Below, one piece after another: positions 1 through 8,235 of a DNA stretch of 64,000 bases. The notes under the pieces are model-generated. The model was not told the DNA's origin and did no database searches. It saw only the letters and a program-made list of their open reading frames with translations. This DNA is from Fusibacter sp. 3D3 (GTDB lineage: Bacteria; Bacillota; Clostridia; Peptostreptococcales; Acidaminobacteraceae): positions 62,001-126,000 of the forward strand of contig NZ_BDHH01000006.1 of the NCBI RefSeq assembly GCF_001748365.1, written 5' to 3'. Made by a program: the position numbers and the translations under genes. The first letter of the stretch is position 1. The number at the start of each line of letters is the position of its first letter.

Positions 1-414
1 ATCTTTACTGAAGATGATTTGGAACCTAGAAATTGGAAAAAACTTATACTTCCAATTGCAGTAGCCTTAGCACTTTTATTGATGCTCTTTTTTGCCAATA
101 AATTATTTTTTAGCAGTAATGCTGATCTGAAAGCAAGTTACAAAATTGACGTTTTAAAAGATAACCGCGTGGCCTTTGTCAATACCAGCTCAAACCTAAA
201 AAATATGGATCTCTGTGAATGGACTGTTTATTATGATAATCAGCTCATAGAAACCTACGAATCAGAAAATTTCTATCCCGTCTTTGATACCGAAGGTAAA
301 TATGATGTTGTCCTTCGTGTTATGGATAAAGAAGGCAATTGGAGTAAAGCGTATAAAGAGGAATATGTATATTCATTGGATTCTGAAAGCAATTCAAACG
401 CCAGTGGCAATTAA
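1..414 (+). CDS. C-terminal part of a membrane-anchored PKD-like protein (5' end outside window)
   Basis: The frame is open back to base 1, so the true start probably lies upstream; the first possible internal start is a TTG at 19 with no convincing ribosome site. The visible part has a short charged stretch, one strongly hydrophobic segment (about 20 residues, bases 45-110) and then an extracytoplasmic domain of roughly 90 residues. That domain has the pattern of a PKD/Ig-like beta sandwich, with a central WTVYYDN strand and a late EGKYDVVLRVMDKEGNWS segment typical of PKD repeats. It ends 25 bases before a TtcA-like gene and may be co-transcribed with it. I do not recognise the full protein; the topology suggests a membrane-tethered surface or sensing protein, and the unseen N-terminus would decide. 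Confidence 0.6.
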   Translation: MFTEDDLEPRNWKKLILPIAVALALLLMLFFANKLFFSSNADLKASYKIDVLKDNRVAFVNTSSNLKNMDLCEWTVYYDNQLIETYESENFYPVFDTEGKYDVVLRVMDKEGNWSKAYKEEYVYSLDSESNSNASGN

Positions 415-439
415 ATATAATCAATGAGGTCAATTGAAA

Positions 440-1171
440 ATGAAAAGTTTATCCGGTTTTATGAGAAAAACAATAGAAACCTATGGTTTAATCACTGAAG
501 GGGATCGTGTGGCAGTGGGTTTATCCGGCGGGAAAGATAGTATGGCATTGCTGCTCCTTTTAAAAAGATACCAATGCTATAGTCCCTTTAAATTTCATTT
601 GGAAGCACTCACAGTGGATATGGGATTCAACAATTTCGACTTAGAGGCCGCAAAATCCTTTTGCCTTAAAATAGAGGTGCCCTATACCATCATAAAGACG
701 GATATTGCCAAGGTCGTCTTTGAAATTCGTGATGAAAAAAATCCCTGTGCACTTTGTGCAAATATGAGACGCGGCGCACTTGCTCAAGCTATGAATGAAA
801 AAAATCTCAACCTTTTGGCATTGGGACACCATGCAGACGATGCGCTATCAACACTGTTTTTAAATATGCTCTATTCAGGAAAAATGAATACATTGGAATA
901 TAAATCTTATCTTTCGCGAACAAATATCCATGTGATCAGACCTTTTTTAGATGCATCTGAAGCACAAATTGTGGGCACTATCCACTCAGAGCACATTCCT
1001 GTATTAAAGAGTCCGTGCCCTATGGACAAGCACACTAAACGAGAAGATGTTGCTATAATGCTAAAAGATCTCTATAGAGAAGTACCTAACAGCCGTAAAA
1101 ATCTTTTGACGGCTATGCGCAATGAAGATCAATGCAATTTATTTGTAACGCAAGCACTCATTAAGAAATAA
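440..1171 (+). CDS. TtcA-family PP-loop ATPase, probable tRNA 2-thiocytidine synthesis
   Basis: A 243-residue N-type ATP-pyrophosphatase. The PP-loop SGGKDS sits at residues 29-34, followed by a CALC pair near residue 101 and a later SPCP cysteine near 192. This is the three-cysteine arrangement used by TtcA proteins to hold an [4Fe-4S] cluster while thiolating cytidine 32 of tRNA. Length and motifs fit the compact Firmicute members better than TilS, which lacks the cysteines. Start: ATG at 440 lies 10 bases after GAGG; a TTG at 434 is closer but less likely. It follows the PKD-like gene by 25 bases. Other members of this family have uncertain substrates, so the exact tRNA target is inferred. 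Confidence 0.8.
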   Translation: MKSLSGFMRKTIETYGLITEGDRVAVGLSGGKDSMALLLLLKRYQCYSPFKFHLEALTVDMGFNNFDLEAAKSFCLKIEVPYTIIKTDIAKVVFEIRDEKNPCALCANMRRGALAQAMNEKNLNLLALGHHADDALSTLFLNMLYSGKMNTLEYKSYLSRTNIHVIRPFLDASEAQIVGTIHSEHIPVLKSPCPMDKHTKREDVAIMLKDLYREVPNSRKNLLTAMRNEDQCNLFVTQALIKK

Positions 1172-1239
1172 GCTCAGTTTTGAACTGTCAATGACATTCA
1201 CATTCACAGTTCTGCCTCATCCATAAAACAAAAAATAGA

Positions 1240-1315
1240 AGCTCTGTTAAAAACTTTTTTAAGAATAAAGCGACAATATGTACTCAATCGCCTCTATCCG
1301 TTTTTAACACAGCTC
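1240..1315. terminator. Convergent hairpin between ttcA-like gene and ADP-ribosylglycohydrolase operon
   Basis: AGCTCTGTTAAAAAC at 1240 pairs with GTTTTTAACACAGCT near 1300-1314 with one mismatch, and an inner GCGA/TCGC pair lies in the loop. It sits between convergent genes ending at 1171 (+) and 1342 (-), so it probably serves as a bidirectional terminator. The long loop makes it atypical. Confidence 0.5.
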
Positions 1316-1341
1316 CCTTTTAAGATCTTTAAAATGCCCTT

Positions 1342-2325
1342 TTAAATGAGTTCCGCTAACGATTCGCCAATCTGAACAAGATCGACACCCTTCGTAAACG
1401 TCAGACAAGTTCCCGAAGGAAATCTCGTTTTTTCAACCCAATGCTCTGGAATGGCTTCCACACCATATTTAGCCCCTAAAATTGCACCCGCTACCGCACC
1501 AATGGTATCGGCATCTCTCGCAAAATTACCCGCCAAAATAACACCTGTTTTAAAATCTTTATGTGCCATCTTGAGACACGCAAATGCTGCTGGAATCGCT
1601 TCAGCCGTCGTTGCCCAAGTACTTGTTCTAAGTGCATCATGAAGTGGCATCCACGCATCAATAATCGAACCCTCTGCATTTTCCACAATCTCAAAAGCTG
1701 TATTCATCGCTGCATAAAGCCATGAATCTTTTGGAATAACCGCCATTGCCGCCGCTATAATCTCATCCATTGTACCATCGACCATCGCCACAGAAACCGC
1801 AGCTGCAACCGCTTGAGCACCCCAAATGCCGTCTGCATAATGGCTGATAGAAGCGTCAATTTCAGCCATTTCAGCGGCTTTTTTAGGATTCCCTGCGCAA
1901 ATGACACCTACAGGTGCAATTCTCATAGCGGAACCATCACTCATATGGAATGTACTGTATTTACCCGACTCTGGAGGTCTTATTCCCCTTCTGAGGTTAT
2001 TGGCAGCGGAGACTTCACTTGCCCCACCTCTTTTAAACTCATCTTGAACAACGACATCTTCAAACCATGCCTTAACCACATCCTCAGTGGTCAAATTGCC
2101 TTTGCAACCGATCAATGTCTTAGCTGTTAGTAGAGCAAATTCTGTATCATCAGTACTCCACGTTGCACCACTATTAAAATCAGTTGTAATGCCATAATTT
2201 TCTCTATTGCTTTGCATTCTAGAGGCATCTCCAAAAGAATCCCCAATGGCAAGACCACAAATACAACCAATTGCTTTGCTTTTCGCCAATGCTTTATTTT
2301 GTTTTATTTCAGTTATTGAAATCAT
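1342..2325 (-). CDS. ADP-ribosylglycohydrolase family protein (single domain)
   Basis: A 327-residue protein with the all-helical ADP-ribosylglycohydrolase fold signature. The N-terminal GLAIGDSFG is followed by the acidic metal motif STDDTEFAL (about residues 57-65), an SDGSAMRIAPVG segment near 130-141, and the C-terminal metal motif RDADTIGAVAGAILG near 270-284. Both halves of the dinuclear metal site are intact, so it should be catalytically competent. Family members remove ADP-ribose from proteins or cleave related N-/O-glycosidic bonds. It is the last gene of a ten-kilobase operon, 12 bases after a second, larger paralogue, with AAGGAG seven bases before the ATG. The linkage to a sugar-type importer suggests a small imported glycoside rather than a modified protein as substrate; this is inference. 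Confidence 0.85.
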   Translation of the reverse strand: MISITEIKQNKALAKSKAIGCICGLAIGDSFGDASRMQSNRENYGITTDFNSGATWSTDDTEFALLTAKTLIGCKGNLTTEDVVKAWFEDVVVQDEFKRGGASEVSAANNLRRGIRPPESGKYSTFHMSDGSAMRIAPVGVICAGNPKKAAEMAEIDASISHYADGIWGAQAVAAAVSVAMVDGTMDEIIAAAMAVIPKDSWLYAAMNTAFEIVENAEGSIIDAWMPLHDALRTSTWATTAEAIPAAFACLKMAHKDFKTGVILAGNFARDADTIGAVAGAILGAKYGVEAIPEHWVEKTRFPSGTCLTFTKGVDLVQIGESLAELI

Positions 2326-2337
2326 ATTTTATTCTCC

Positions 2338-4434
2338 TTAAAAAGTTTCCACTTCTAAATCGCCAAATCCACATCTGCCACACTCATAAAGTGCGTATCC
2401 TACCATGCCGTATTTCAATGCTTGATCTGCACAAATAAGCTTTTCCTTGCCATCGACTTTGAAGACAAGTTGATCCCCAATTGCACTAAATTCTAGCGTA
2501 TACTGTTTTTCAAATTGCCACGCATAATCCATATAGGCAAGCACTTCTAATTCATGATTGTGTTTTAAAATAGCAATACCGTCTTTATAAAAGCCTGCAT
2601 AATAGCCCTTTAACGCGCCTTGAACTCTTAAAGAAATGAAATGCATCTGACCTGTATGAGGTTTGACACTGCCTTTAACGCAAACATCTTGAGCATAATA
2701 GTTTCCCGTCATCGCCTCTGCATGATCCAGACACATGGCTTCCATGAGACCATCCTCTATCTGCCATGCGCCATGATTATGGGCAAACGGTGTAATGGAT
2801 GCCAATTCTTCTGATTGCTTAGAGATGTCAATCGTATAATGCGCTTTACCTGAAACAGAAAATTCATCTATATAAAGACAACCAAAATCTTTGTTCTTTG
2901 CGGGTGAGTTCGCTTCAAATAACAGGCCGATCTCATCGAGCATTGCACCTCCTAAGTCTGGAATCACAAATTTTACTTCTTGCCATAATGCATCTTTTAA
3001 AACGATGCCGCCGAGCAAAATATCTACTTTGGTTTCAGTATTTCTAACATAAGGATTGATAATGACACTCTCGCCACCAAATTGTTTTAAACTCACCATC
3101 ATAGAAACCGTTTGTCCTGTATATGCAGTTGGTGAAAATACAGGCATATATCTTTCATCATCAAAATCAGAACGTCTGTAAAAAGGTTTATAATAAATTT
3201 TAGAGCTTTGACCTCTCGACATTCTATCAAATAATATTTCTAACGAGCCTTTCCCTTTATAAGCAACCACGTCACTATGTCTTATACTGCAAAATGTTGG
3301 ATTTGAAACTCTAAAATTATGAGTGGCACCACTGAGTTCAAAATCAAAGTAGATTTCGCCCTCTCTATAGCTCTCTAAAAGTGCTTCTGGTGCTTTTTCT
3401 CCTGACTGTTCATAGCCAATAAGTGCGATTTCCTTCACATATGTTGGTATGTCTAAAATATTCAAATAGCCCGAGATGCCCGATAATACCACAGCATCAT
3501 TAATGGGTTTTCTATAGTGCATGCCCATTGGATCAAGGCCACCCGCAACACCTAAAATCGTGCCAACATTCCCTGCATTGCAGTCCGTATCCCAGCCACA
3601 CATCGTGGCAATTTCCACAGTTCTATCAAATGTCTTACCATAGAGCATGGACAACACACACACGCCTGCATTTGGAATGATGTGACACACACCTGTGTAT
3701 TTATCATAGCCCCAATTTTCTTGTAAGAATTTCAAACACAATCTAAAATTTTCTGGATGCACATTGTGAAATTGGATGACCGCATTGACCACCTGAGCAT
3801 AAGTGGAATCTTCTGGGATTTGAGAAAGTCCTGCTTTTATAATCTCATGTACATCCGAAGTCACATAAGCTTTTGAAATACAAGCTGCAATAAAAGCTGC
3901 GCCATATATCCCATTGAAATCATGTGAAACACTGGCAGCGATACTGGCAAACTCAGCTGCTTTTTCAATTTGATTTGGGAAAACGAGACCCCATGTGTCA
4001 ATAAAAATCTGTCCGCCAATTTGTTCTGACATAACGCGTCCATTTGTGCTTGCCGAGCCAGAAAGAGGTGCCTTAACGCCTCTCTTTAGGTTCAAATAAG
4101 CCGTATGTTCAGTACTGACGCCATAGCCACCCCACCAAAACATGCCCACATTTTCGCGTGTGTAATTAAGCCATGCATCTGCAACATCTTGGGGCGTTAA
4201 TGCCCTTTTTTGATCACGATCTCTGAGAGCTCTTAAAAAGTAAACAGGACCGTTTACATCATCATCTGCCGCAAAATTTTTAAAAGGTTTAACATAGTCT
4301 ACAATGTCACCATAAAAACGCTCAATTCTGTCACTTGTCCACGCTGTGGGTTCCACAGGTGCACCTAATCTTATACCAATATTCATACCTAAAAATCCCG
4401 CATAGGTTTTTTCAAGATAATTTTCAGGGATCAT
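2338..4434 (-). CDS. ADP-ribosylglycohydrolase-like enzyme with C-terminal beta-sandwich modules
   Basis: A 698-residue protein. Residues 1-330 are a divergent ADP-ribosylglycohydrolase domain: GFLGMNIGIRLGAPVEP at the N-terminus, an ADDDVNG acidic motif near 55-61 and WDTDCNAGNVGTILG near 282-296. Metal ligands are therefore kept. Residues 360-530 look like a galactose-binding-type beta sandwich, and 540-698 resemble a LamG/DUF1080-type jelly roll (FYKDG, FSAIGDQLVFKVDGK). There is no signal peptide, so the enzyme is cytoplasmic. Carbohydrate-binding modules on a cytoplasmic glycohydrolase fit a role in breaking down an imported oligosaccharide or glycoside. GAGGTG lies four bases before the ATG. 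It follows the solute-binding protein gene across an intercistronic hairpin. Confidence 0.75.
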   Translation of the reverse strand: MIPENYLEKTYAGFLGMNIGIRLGAPVEPTAWTSDRIERFYGDIVDYVKPFKNFAADDDVNGPVYFLRALRDRDQKRALTPQDVADAWLNYTRENVGMFWWGGYGVSTEHTAYLNLKRGVKAPLSGSASTNGRVMSEQIGGQIFIDTWGLVFPNQIEKAAEFASIAASVSHDFNGIYGAAFIAACISKAYVTSDVHEIIKAGLSQIPEDSTYAQVVNAVIQFHNVHPENFRLCLKFLQENWGYDKYTGVCHIIPNAGVCVLSMLYGKTFDRTVEIATMCGWDTDCNAGNVGTILGVAGGLDPMGMHYRKPINDAVVLSGISGYLNILDIPTYVKEIALIGYEQSGEKAPEALLESYREGEIYFDFELSGATHNFRVSNPTFCSIRHSDVVAYKGKGSLEILFDRMSRGQSSKIYYKPFYRRSDFDDERYMPVFSPTAYTGQTVSMMVSLKQFGGESVIINPYVRNTETKVDILLGGIVLKDALWQEVKFVIPDLGGAMLDEIGLLFEANSPAKNKDFGCLYIDEFSVSGKAHYTIDISKQSEELASITPFAHNHGAWQIEDGLMEAMCLDHAEAMTGNYYAQDVCVKGSVKPHTGQMHFISLRVQGALKGYYAGFYKDGIAILKHNHELEVLAYMDYAWQFEKQYTLEFSAIGDQLVFKVDGKEKLICADQALKYGMVGYALYECGRCGFGDLEVETF

Positions 4435-4457
4435 AATTCACCTCTTCGTTATGAAGC

Positions 4458-4485
4458 GCCTCTCTCTAAAAATTCAAAGAGAGGC
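4458..4485 (-). other. Intercistronic hairpin after the solute-binding protein gene
   Basis: GCCTCTCT at 4458-4465 pairs with AGAGAGGC at 4478-4485. It lies between the binding-protein gene (ends 4534) and the next gene (starts 4434) without a T-run on the minus strand. Such hairpins often protect the binding-protein message in ABC operons and set its excess over the permeases; that role is inferred. Confidence 0.5.
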
Positions 4486-4533
4486 ACCCCATTTACCATA
4501 ATCCATTTAGTGTAATAGTTCCATTTGAGGATG

Positions 4534-6051
4534 TTACTTGAGTTGTTCTTGTAAATAAACACCAATCTCATCGCCACCAGCAGCATTCCATTTTTCAACG
4601 AATTCGTCAAAGCTGTCAACGCTTTTTACACCGCGAATAATATCTGTAGAATACTCCGTGTATAATTTGTCCATACCATCTTTAAGCGGTAACAAGTCAT
4701 TTGGCAACACGACATTGATGTCTCCGTAATAGTATTGATCTGCCGCTGTAAGAGAGTCAATTGCTGGTTTTGTTAAAACGTCACCTGCCACAACCGATGT
4801 GTCTAATCCATTCATTGTCGGCCAGAATTTTGCCCACCATTCAGGGAATTTATCGGTGAGTACATATTTACCGTTTGATTCAGTATAATGAACGTCTTTA
4901 AGGCCTAATTTATCTAATTTTCGACCTTCAGTACCCGCCATGAAGTCTAAAACCGCCCAAGCTGCATCTTTCACGGTAGAATCTGCATTAATGGCAAATC
5001 CACGCGATTCTTTTGTCACATCAATGGATTGATAGGCTTGAGAAATACCTTGAGCAGGTGGCAATACAATGAGTTCTGTTGAATCCCCATTGGTTTGGAT
5101 CATCTTGTTGTTGTAAACGTTTACAACATCACCAGCAGTTCCTGCCACAAACGCAGCTTTGCCTTCATAAAAAGCCTGTTCCATTGTGTCCCACTGTTTT
5201 GTGACATATTCTTTGTCTAGCAAGCCCTCTTTATAAAGTTTTGCATAAAAAGCAAGTTTGTTTTTTTCAGATTCAGTTGCCTTAGCGTATACGAACTTGC
5301 CATCCACATTCATAATCGTACTTGTTATACCAAACGCATGATTGAAAACACTGTCCAGTTTTGCAATACCACCGTCCGTAGTCACAGGATATTCAGCAAT
5401 CCCTTTATCCTTAATTTCTTTGAAAAGTGCATAATATTGATCTGATGTCGGATTTTCTAAAAGTGCTTTTCCACTTTCCAGTTGATTGAACCAATCACTT
5501 CTCATTACAGGAATTTGAACTCTTGCTGGTGCTAACCAAAGCAGATATGGATAATTCTTAACTTTTTCAATCTGATGCATTTCCATGATGCTTTTTACAT
5601 TTTTTGAATTTTCAATATACGCCGTTAAATCCACAAGCATCTCTTCCTGTGCGATTGGCAAATCGCCCCCTTGAAAATAAATAATATCTGGCGTGATCTG
5701 TCCTGTTCTGAATGCAATCGGCACAACATCAGCGTATTTTCCAGCGGGTGCTTCGAGTACTTCAAGCTCGATATAATTGCCTTCAAGCGCCATGCCCTTT
5801 TCAATTTCCGCCACTAAACTTTGTACATTTTCTTCGGAAGGGACAACATCCTTACATAAGAACGTTACATGAATAGGTGCATCGACCGTGCCAATACCAC
5901 TAACCTCGGGGGTCACTGCATTTGAATCTGGTGCATTTACAGTTGCAGGTTCTGCTGTAGGTTCTGTTGCCTTCTCATTACTTGATCCACAACCCACGAG
6001 TGCTGATGAGATCAAAACTAAAATCAAGAGCATACTAAACAATCTTTTCAT
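4534..6051 (-). CDS. ABC transporter extracellular solute-binding lipoprotein (CUT1/LplA-like)
   Basis: A 505-residue lipoprotein. Residues 1-20 form a signal peptide ending in the lipobox LVGC (Cys21), followed by a low-complexity Ser/Glu/Thr/Pro linker. The mature part has the two-lobe family 1 solute-binding pattern with an aromatic-rich ligand cleft (YFQGGDLP, MRSDWFNQL). Length and sequence resemble LplA-type proteins, which pair with LplB/LplC permeases. It follows the permease genes in the usual lplB-lplC-lplA order for this clade. No ATPase gene is present, as is common for CUT1 systems sharing an MsmK/MalK-type ATPase. AAGGAGG is eight bases before the ATG. The ligand is unknown; a carbohydrate or glycoside is likely. 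Confidence 0.88.
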   Translation of the reverse strand: MKRLFSMLLILVLISSALVGCGSSNEKATEPTAEPATVNAPDSNAVTPEVSGIGTVDAPIHVTFLCKDVVPSEENVQSLVAEIEKGMALEGNYIELEVLEAPAGKYADVVPIAFRTGQITPDIIYFQGGDLPIAQEEMLVDLTAYIENSKNVKSIMEMHQIEKVKNYPYLLWLAPARVQIPVMRSDWFNQLESGKALLENPTSDQYYALFKEIKDKGIAEYPVTTDGGIAKLDSVFNHAFGITSTIMNVDGKFVYAKATESEKNKLAFYAKLYKEGLLDKEYVTKQWDTMEQAFYEGKAAFVAGTAGDVVNVYNNKMIQTNGDSTELIVLPPAQGISQAYQSIDVTKESRGFAINADSTVKDAAWAVLDFMAGTEGRKLDKLGLKDVHYTESNGKYVLTDKFPEWWAKFWPTMNGLDTSVVAGDVLTKPAIDSLTAADQYYYGDINVVLPNDLLPLKDGMDKLYTEYSTDIIRGVKSVDSFDEFVEKWNAAGGDEIGVYLQEQLK

Positions 6052-6096
6052 CTTAAATCCTCCTTAAATCAAGTCATACTTTTGGATGCATCCGTT

Positions 6097-6984
6097 TTAT
6101 TCCTTAACGCCTCCATCCATCGCATCTTTTGCATAATATTTCAAAACGATCGGATAGAGCAATAAAATGGGAATAATGGCTACAATTATTGTAGCGCCTT
6201 TTAATGCAGTGTAATCAATTCTTGCAAGATCATTATAGTTAAAGAGATTTTGTTGCCCCACGATAGAGGTTGTATCACCGAGCACAACAAATTGTCTCAG
6301 AACTACCTGGAATAAGGTATCGTTCGCTTTTATAAGGTAAATACTTGCTTTAAAGTATTCATTCCATCTCAAAACAGCATAAAACATGGTTATAGTTGCC
6401 ATTCCTGCTTTTGAAAGCGGAAAAACAATGGAAAACATCATTCGTAAATGTCCTGCACCATCCAACGTTGCGGCCTCAAAAATGGACTCTGGAATTTCTT
6501 CAAAGTAACGCATCATAATGACTAAATAGTACACATTCACCGCCGAGACCAAGATCACTGACCATTTACTCCCCATAAGACCTAATTTAGTCACCACAAG
6601 ATATTCTGGCACCAAACCAGGTTCAAAGAGCATCATAAATATTAAAAAGATCATAATTGCTTTTTTAAAAACCAAGTTGGGTCGTGTGAGTACATAGGCT
6701 GCCGAAGTCGTCAACAGGATATTGATCAAAGTCCCAACAACGGTCACAAAGACAGAATTCCAAAATGCCCTCATCAGCTTTGGATGATTGAGCACAATTT
6801 TATAATTGATCAAATCAAAATCTTTAGGCAATATCTCAAGCCCACCCATAGTTGCCGAAGCCTCAGGTCCAGATAAAGATCTCGCTAGAATATTGAGGAG
6901 TGGCACAATCATCGTAAGCGTGATAGCCCCCAAAACAACCATTAAAAAAATTTGACTAAGAGATAATTTTTTAAATCGCTTCAA
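6097..6984 (-). CDS. CUT1 ABC transporter permease, LplC/ThuG type
   Basis: A 295-residue inner-membrane permease with about six hydrophobic segments, an N-terminal LSQIFLMVVLGAITL helix and the cytoplasmic EAA loop (EAATLDGAGHLRMMF, about residues 168-182) that docks on the ATPase. The C-terminal YYAKDAMDGGVKE is typical of LplC-like carbohydrate permeases. The start is TTG at 6984, one base after the stop codon of the partner permease, with AAAGGGG upstream inside that gene. No ATG alternative lies near a ribosome site. It should form a heterodimer with the product of 6986-7915. Confidence 0.88.
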   Translation of the reverse strand: MKRFKKLSLSQIFLMVVLGAITLTMIVPLLNILARSLSGPEASATMGGLEILPKDFDLINYKIVLNHPKLMRAFWNSVFVTVVGTLINILLTTSAAYVLTRPNLVFKKAIMIFLIFMMLFEPGLVPEYLVVTKLGLMGSKWSVILVSAVNVYYLVIMMRYFEEIPESIFEAATLDGAGHLRMMFSIVFPLSKAGMATITMFYAVLRWNEYFKASIYLIKANDTLFQVVLRQFVVLGDTTSIVGQQNLFNYNDLARIDYTALKGATIIVAIIPILLLYPIVLKYYAKDAMDGGVKE

Positions 6985-6985
6985 G

Positions 6986-7915
6986 TTACCACACCCCTTT
7001 CCCCGTCACTTTTTTGGATATCAAATGTGTTCCAAGTACAAGAAATACCCCCACAACACCTTTAATTAAACTCACTGCCGTAGATAACGAGTACTGTGCA
7101 TTCTGAATCCCCACTCTATAAATATAAGTATCCAAAATATCCACAACACTCAGAACTGCATCATTTGAGAAGTTAAGGACTTGATCGAATCCCGCATTTA
7201 GAAAGAATCCTAAATTCAAAATGAACATCGTCATGATTGGAGTGATTAAAGCGGGTAAAATAATATGCTTGATGATATTGATTCGATTTGCACCATCAAT
7301 CTCAGCCGCTTCAAAAAGACTTGGTGAAATACCAATAATAGCGGTGTAATAAAATATAGAATCCCAACCAATGCTTCGCCAAGCCTCGGATAGCATCAAA
7401 ATCCATCTAATTTTCGTTTTATCTGTCATGAAATCAATTGAGGGTAGATTGAAGATATTTAGAATTTGATTTACAGATCCATTTGTAACAGAAAGTGCTG
7501 CAATCCAAATGCCAGCTATGACCACCCACGACAGAAAATGGGGCATGTATGAAATCACTTGGACATATTTTCGAAAACCCGAAACTCTTAACTCATTAAG
7601 CAAAATTGCAAATAAAACAAAGAATGGAAACAGAATAATAAACTTCATAAAACTGATCATTAACGTGTTTTTCACGATGTCTGAAAATGCAGGCGACTTT
7701 ACAATCATCGTAAAATATTTTAATCCCGCAAAAGTCCACGGACTTCTTGCCTTGTAATTGTAAAATGCCAAGCGCATCCCTAATATCGGCCATAATCTAA
7801 AAATGATAAAATAAGCTAAGGTAGGTGCCAAAATCAAATAGAGCATCCAATCTTTTTTGAGCTGTTTTTTCATTTGGAGGGTTATTAATTTTTGTTTTAA
7901 CAATTTCATTTTCAA
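6986..7915 (-). CDS. CUT1 ABC transporter permease, LplB/ThuF type
   Basis: A 309-residue permease with a basic N-terminus, six predicted membrane segments beginning DWMLYLILAPTLAYFIIFRLWP, and an EAA loop EAAEIDGANRINIIKHIILP near residues 207-226. This matches LplB/YtcP-type carbohydrate permeases. It lies seven bases after the DUF4387 gene and directly before the LplC-like gene. The ATG has AGGAG immediately upstream. The pair plus the lipoprotein form an importer that lacks its own ATPase in this window. Confidence 0.88.
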   Translation of the reverse strand: MKMKLLKQKLITLQMKKQLKKDWMLYLILAPTLAYFIIFRLWPILGMRLAFYNYKARSPWTFAGLKYFTMIVKSPAFSDIVKNTLMISFMKFIILFPFFVLFAILLNELRVSGFRKYVQVISYMPHFLSWVVIAGIWIAALSVTNGSVNQILNIFNLPSIDFMTDKTKIRWILMLSEAWRSIGWDSIFYYTAIIGISPSLFEAAEIDGANRINIIKHIILPALITPIMTMFILNLGFFLNAGFDQVLNFSNDAVLSVVDILDTYIYRVGIQNAQYSLSTAVSLIKGVVGVFLVLGTHLISKKVTGKGVW

Positions 7916-7921
7916 CTCCTC

Positions 7922-8233
7922 TTATGGAATTAATAGGTCCATGAGTGGTGCATGCTGTTGGGCGCCATACACATCTCGATCCCCAACTGTACCAGAAGAA
8001 ATTTTTCTGCTATAAGTGATTTTTATGCCAAGTGCTTTTTTGAAAAAAACAATATTTGTAATTTCTTCCTCTTCTAATTGGTAAAGTGCAGCAATCGCTT
8101 TTGAGGATATGACCCCACTACACGCCACGCGTTTATAGACCTCTACATCTTCAAATAAAATATCTAATGTGATTTCAAACGGACCACTATTTTTACTGCG
8201 CAAAACCTTTGCAAGTTCCACCAATTTCGTCAT
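7922..8233 (-). CDS. DUF4387 domain protein
   Basis: A 103-residue protein matching the DUF4387 pattern: an N-terminal LRSKNSGPFEITLDILFED segment, then VACSGVISSKAIAALY and ending in GDRDVYGAQQHAPLMDLLIP. DUF4387 proteins are regularly encoded next to AtuA/DUF1446 proteins, as here, where the spacing is two bases. The biochemical role is not established; the constant pairing implies a shared complex or a two-subunit enzyme. AAGGAGAG lies nine bases before the ATG and overlaps the end of the DUF1446 gene. Confidence 0.75.
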   Translation of the reverse strand: MTKLVELAKVLRSKNSGPFEITLDILFEDVEVYKRVACSGVISSKAIAALYQLEEEEITNIVFFKKALGIKITYSRKISSGTVGDRDVYGAQQHAPLMDLLIP

Positions 8234-8235
8234 AT

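Noticed and set aside
1813-2130. 105-codon plus-strand open frame
   Set aside because: It lies wholly antisense to the ADP-ribosylglycohydrolase gene, has no ribosome site and its sequence has no protein-like hydrophobic pattern.
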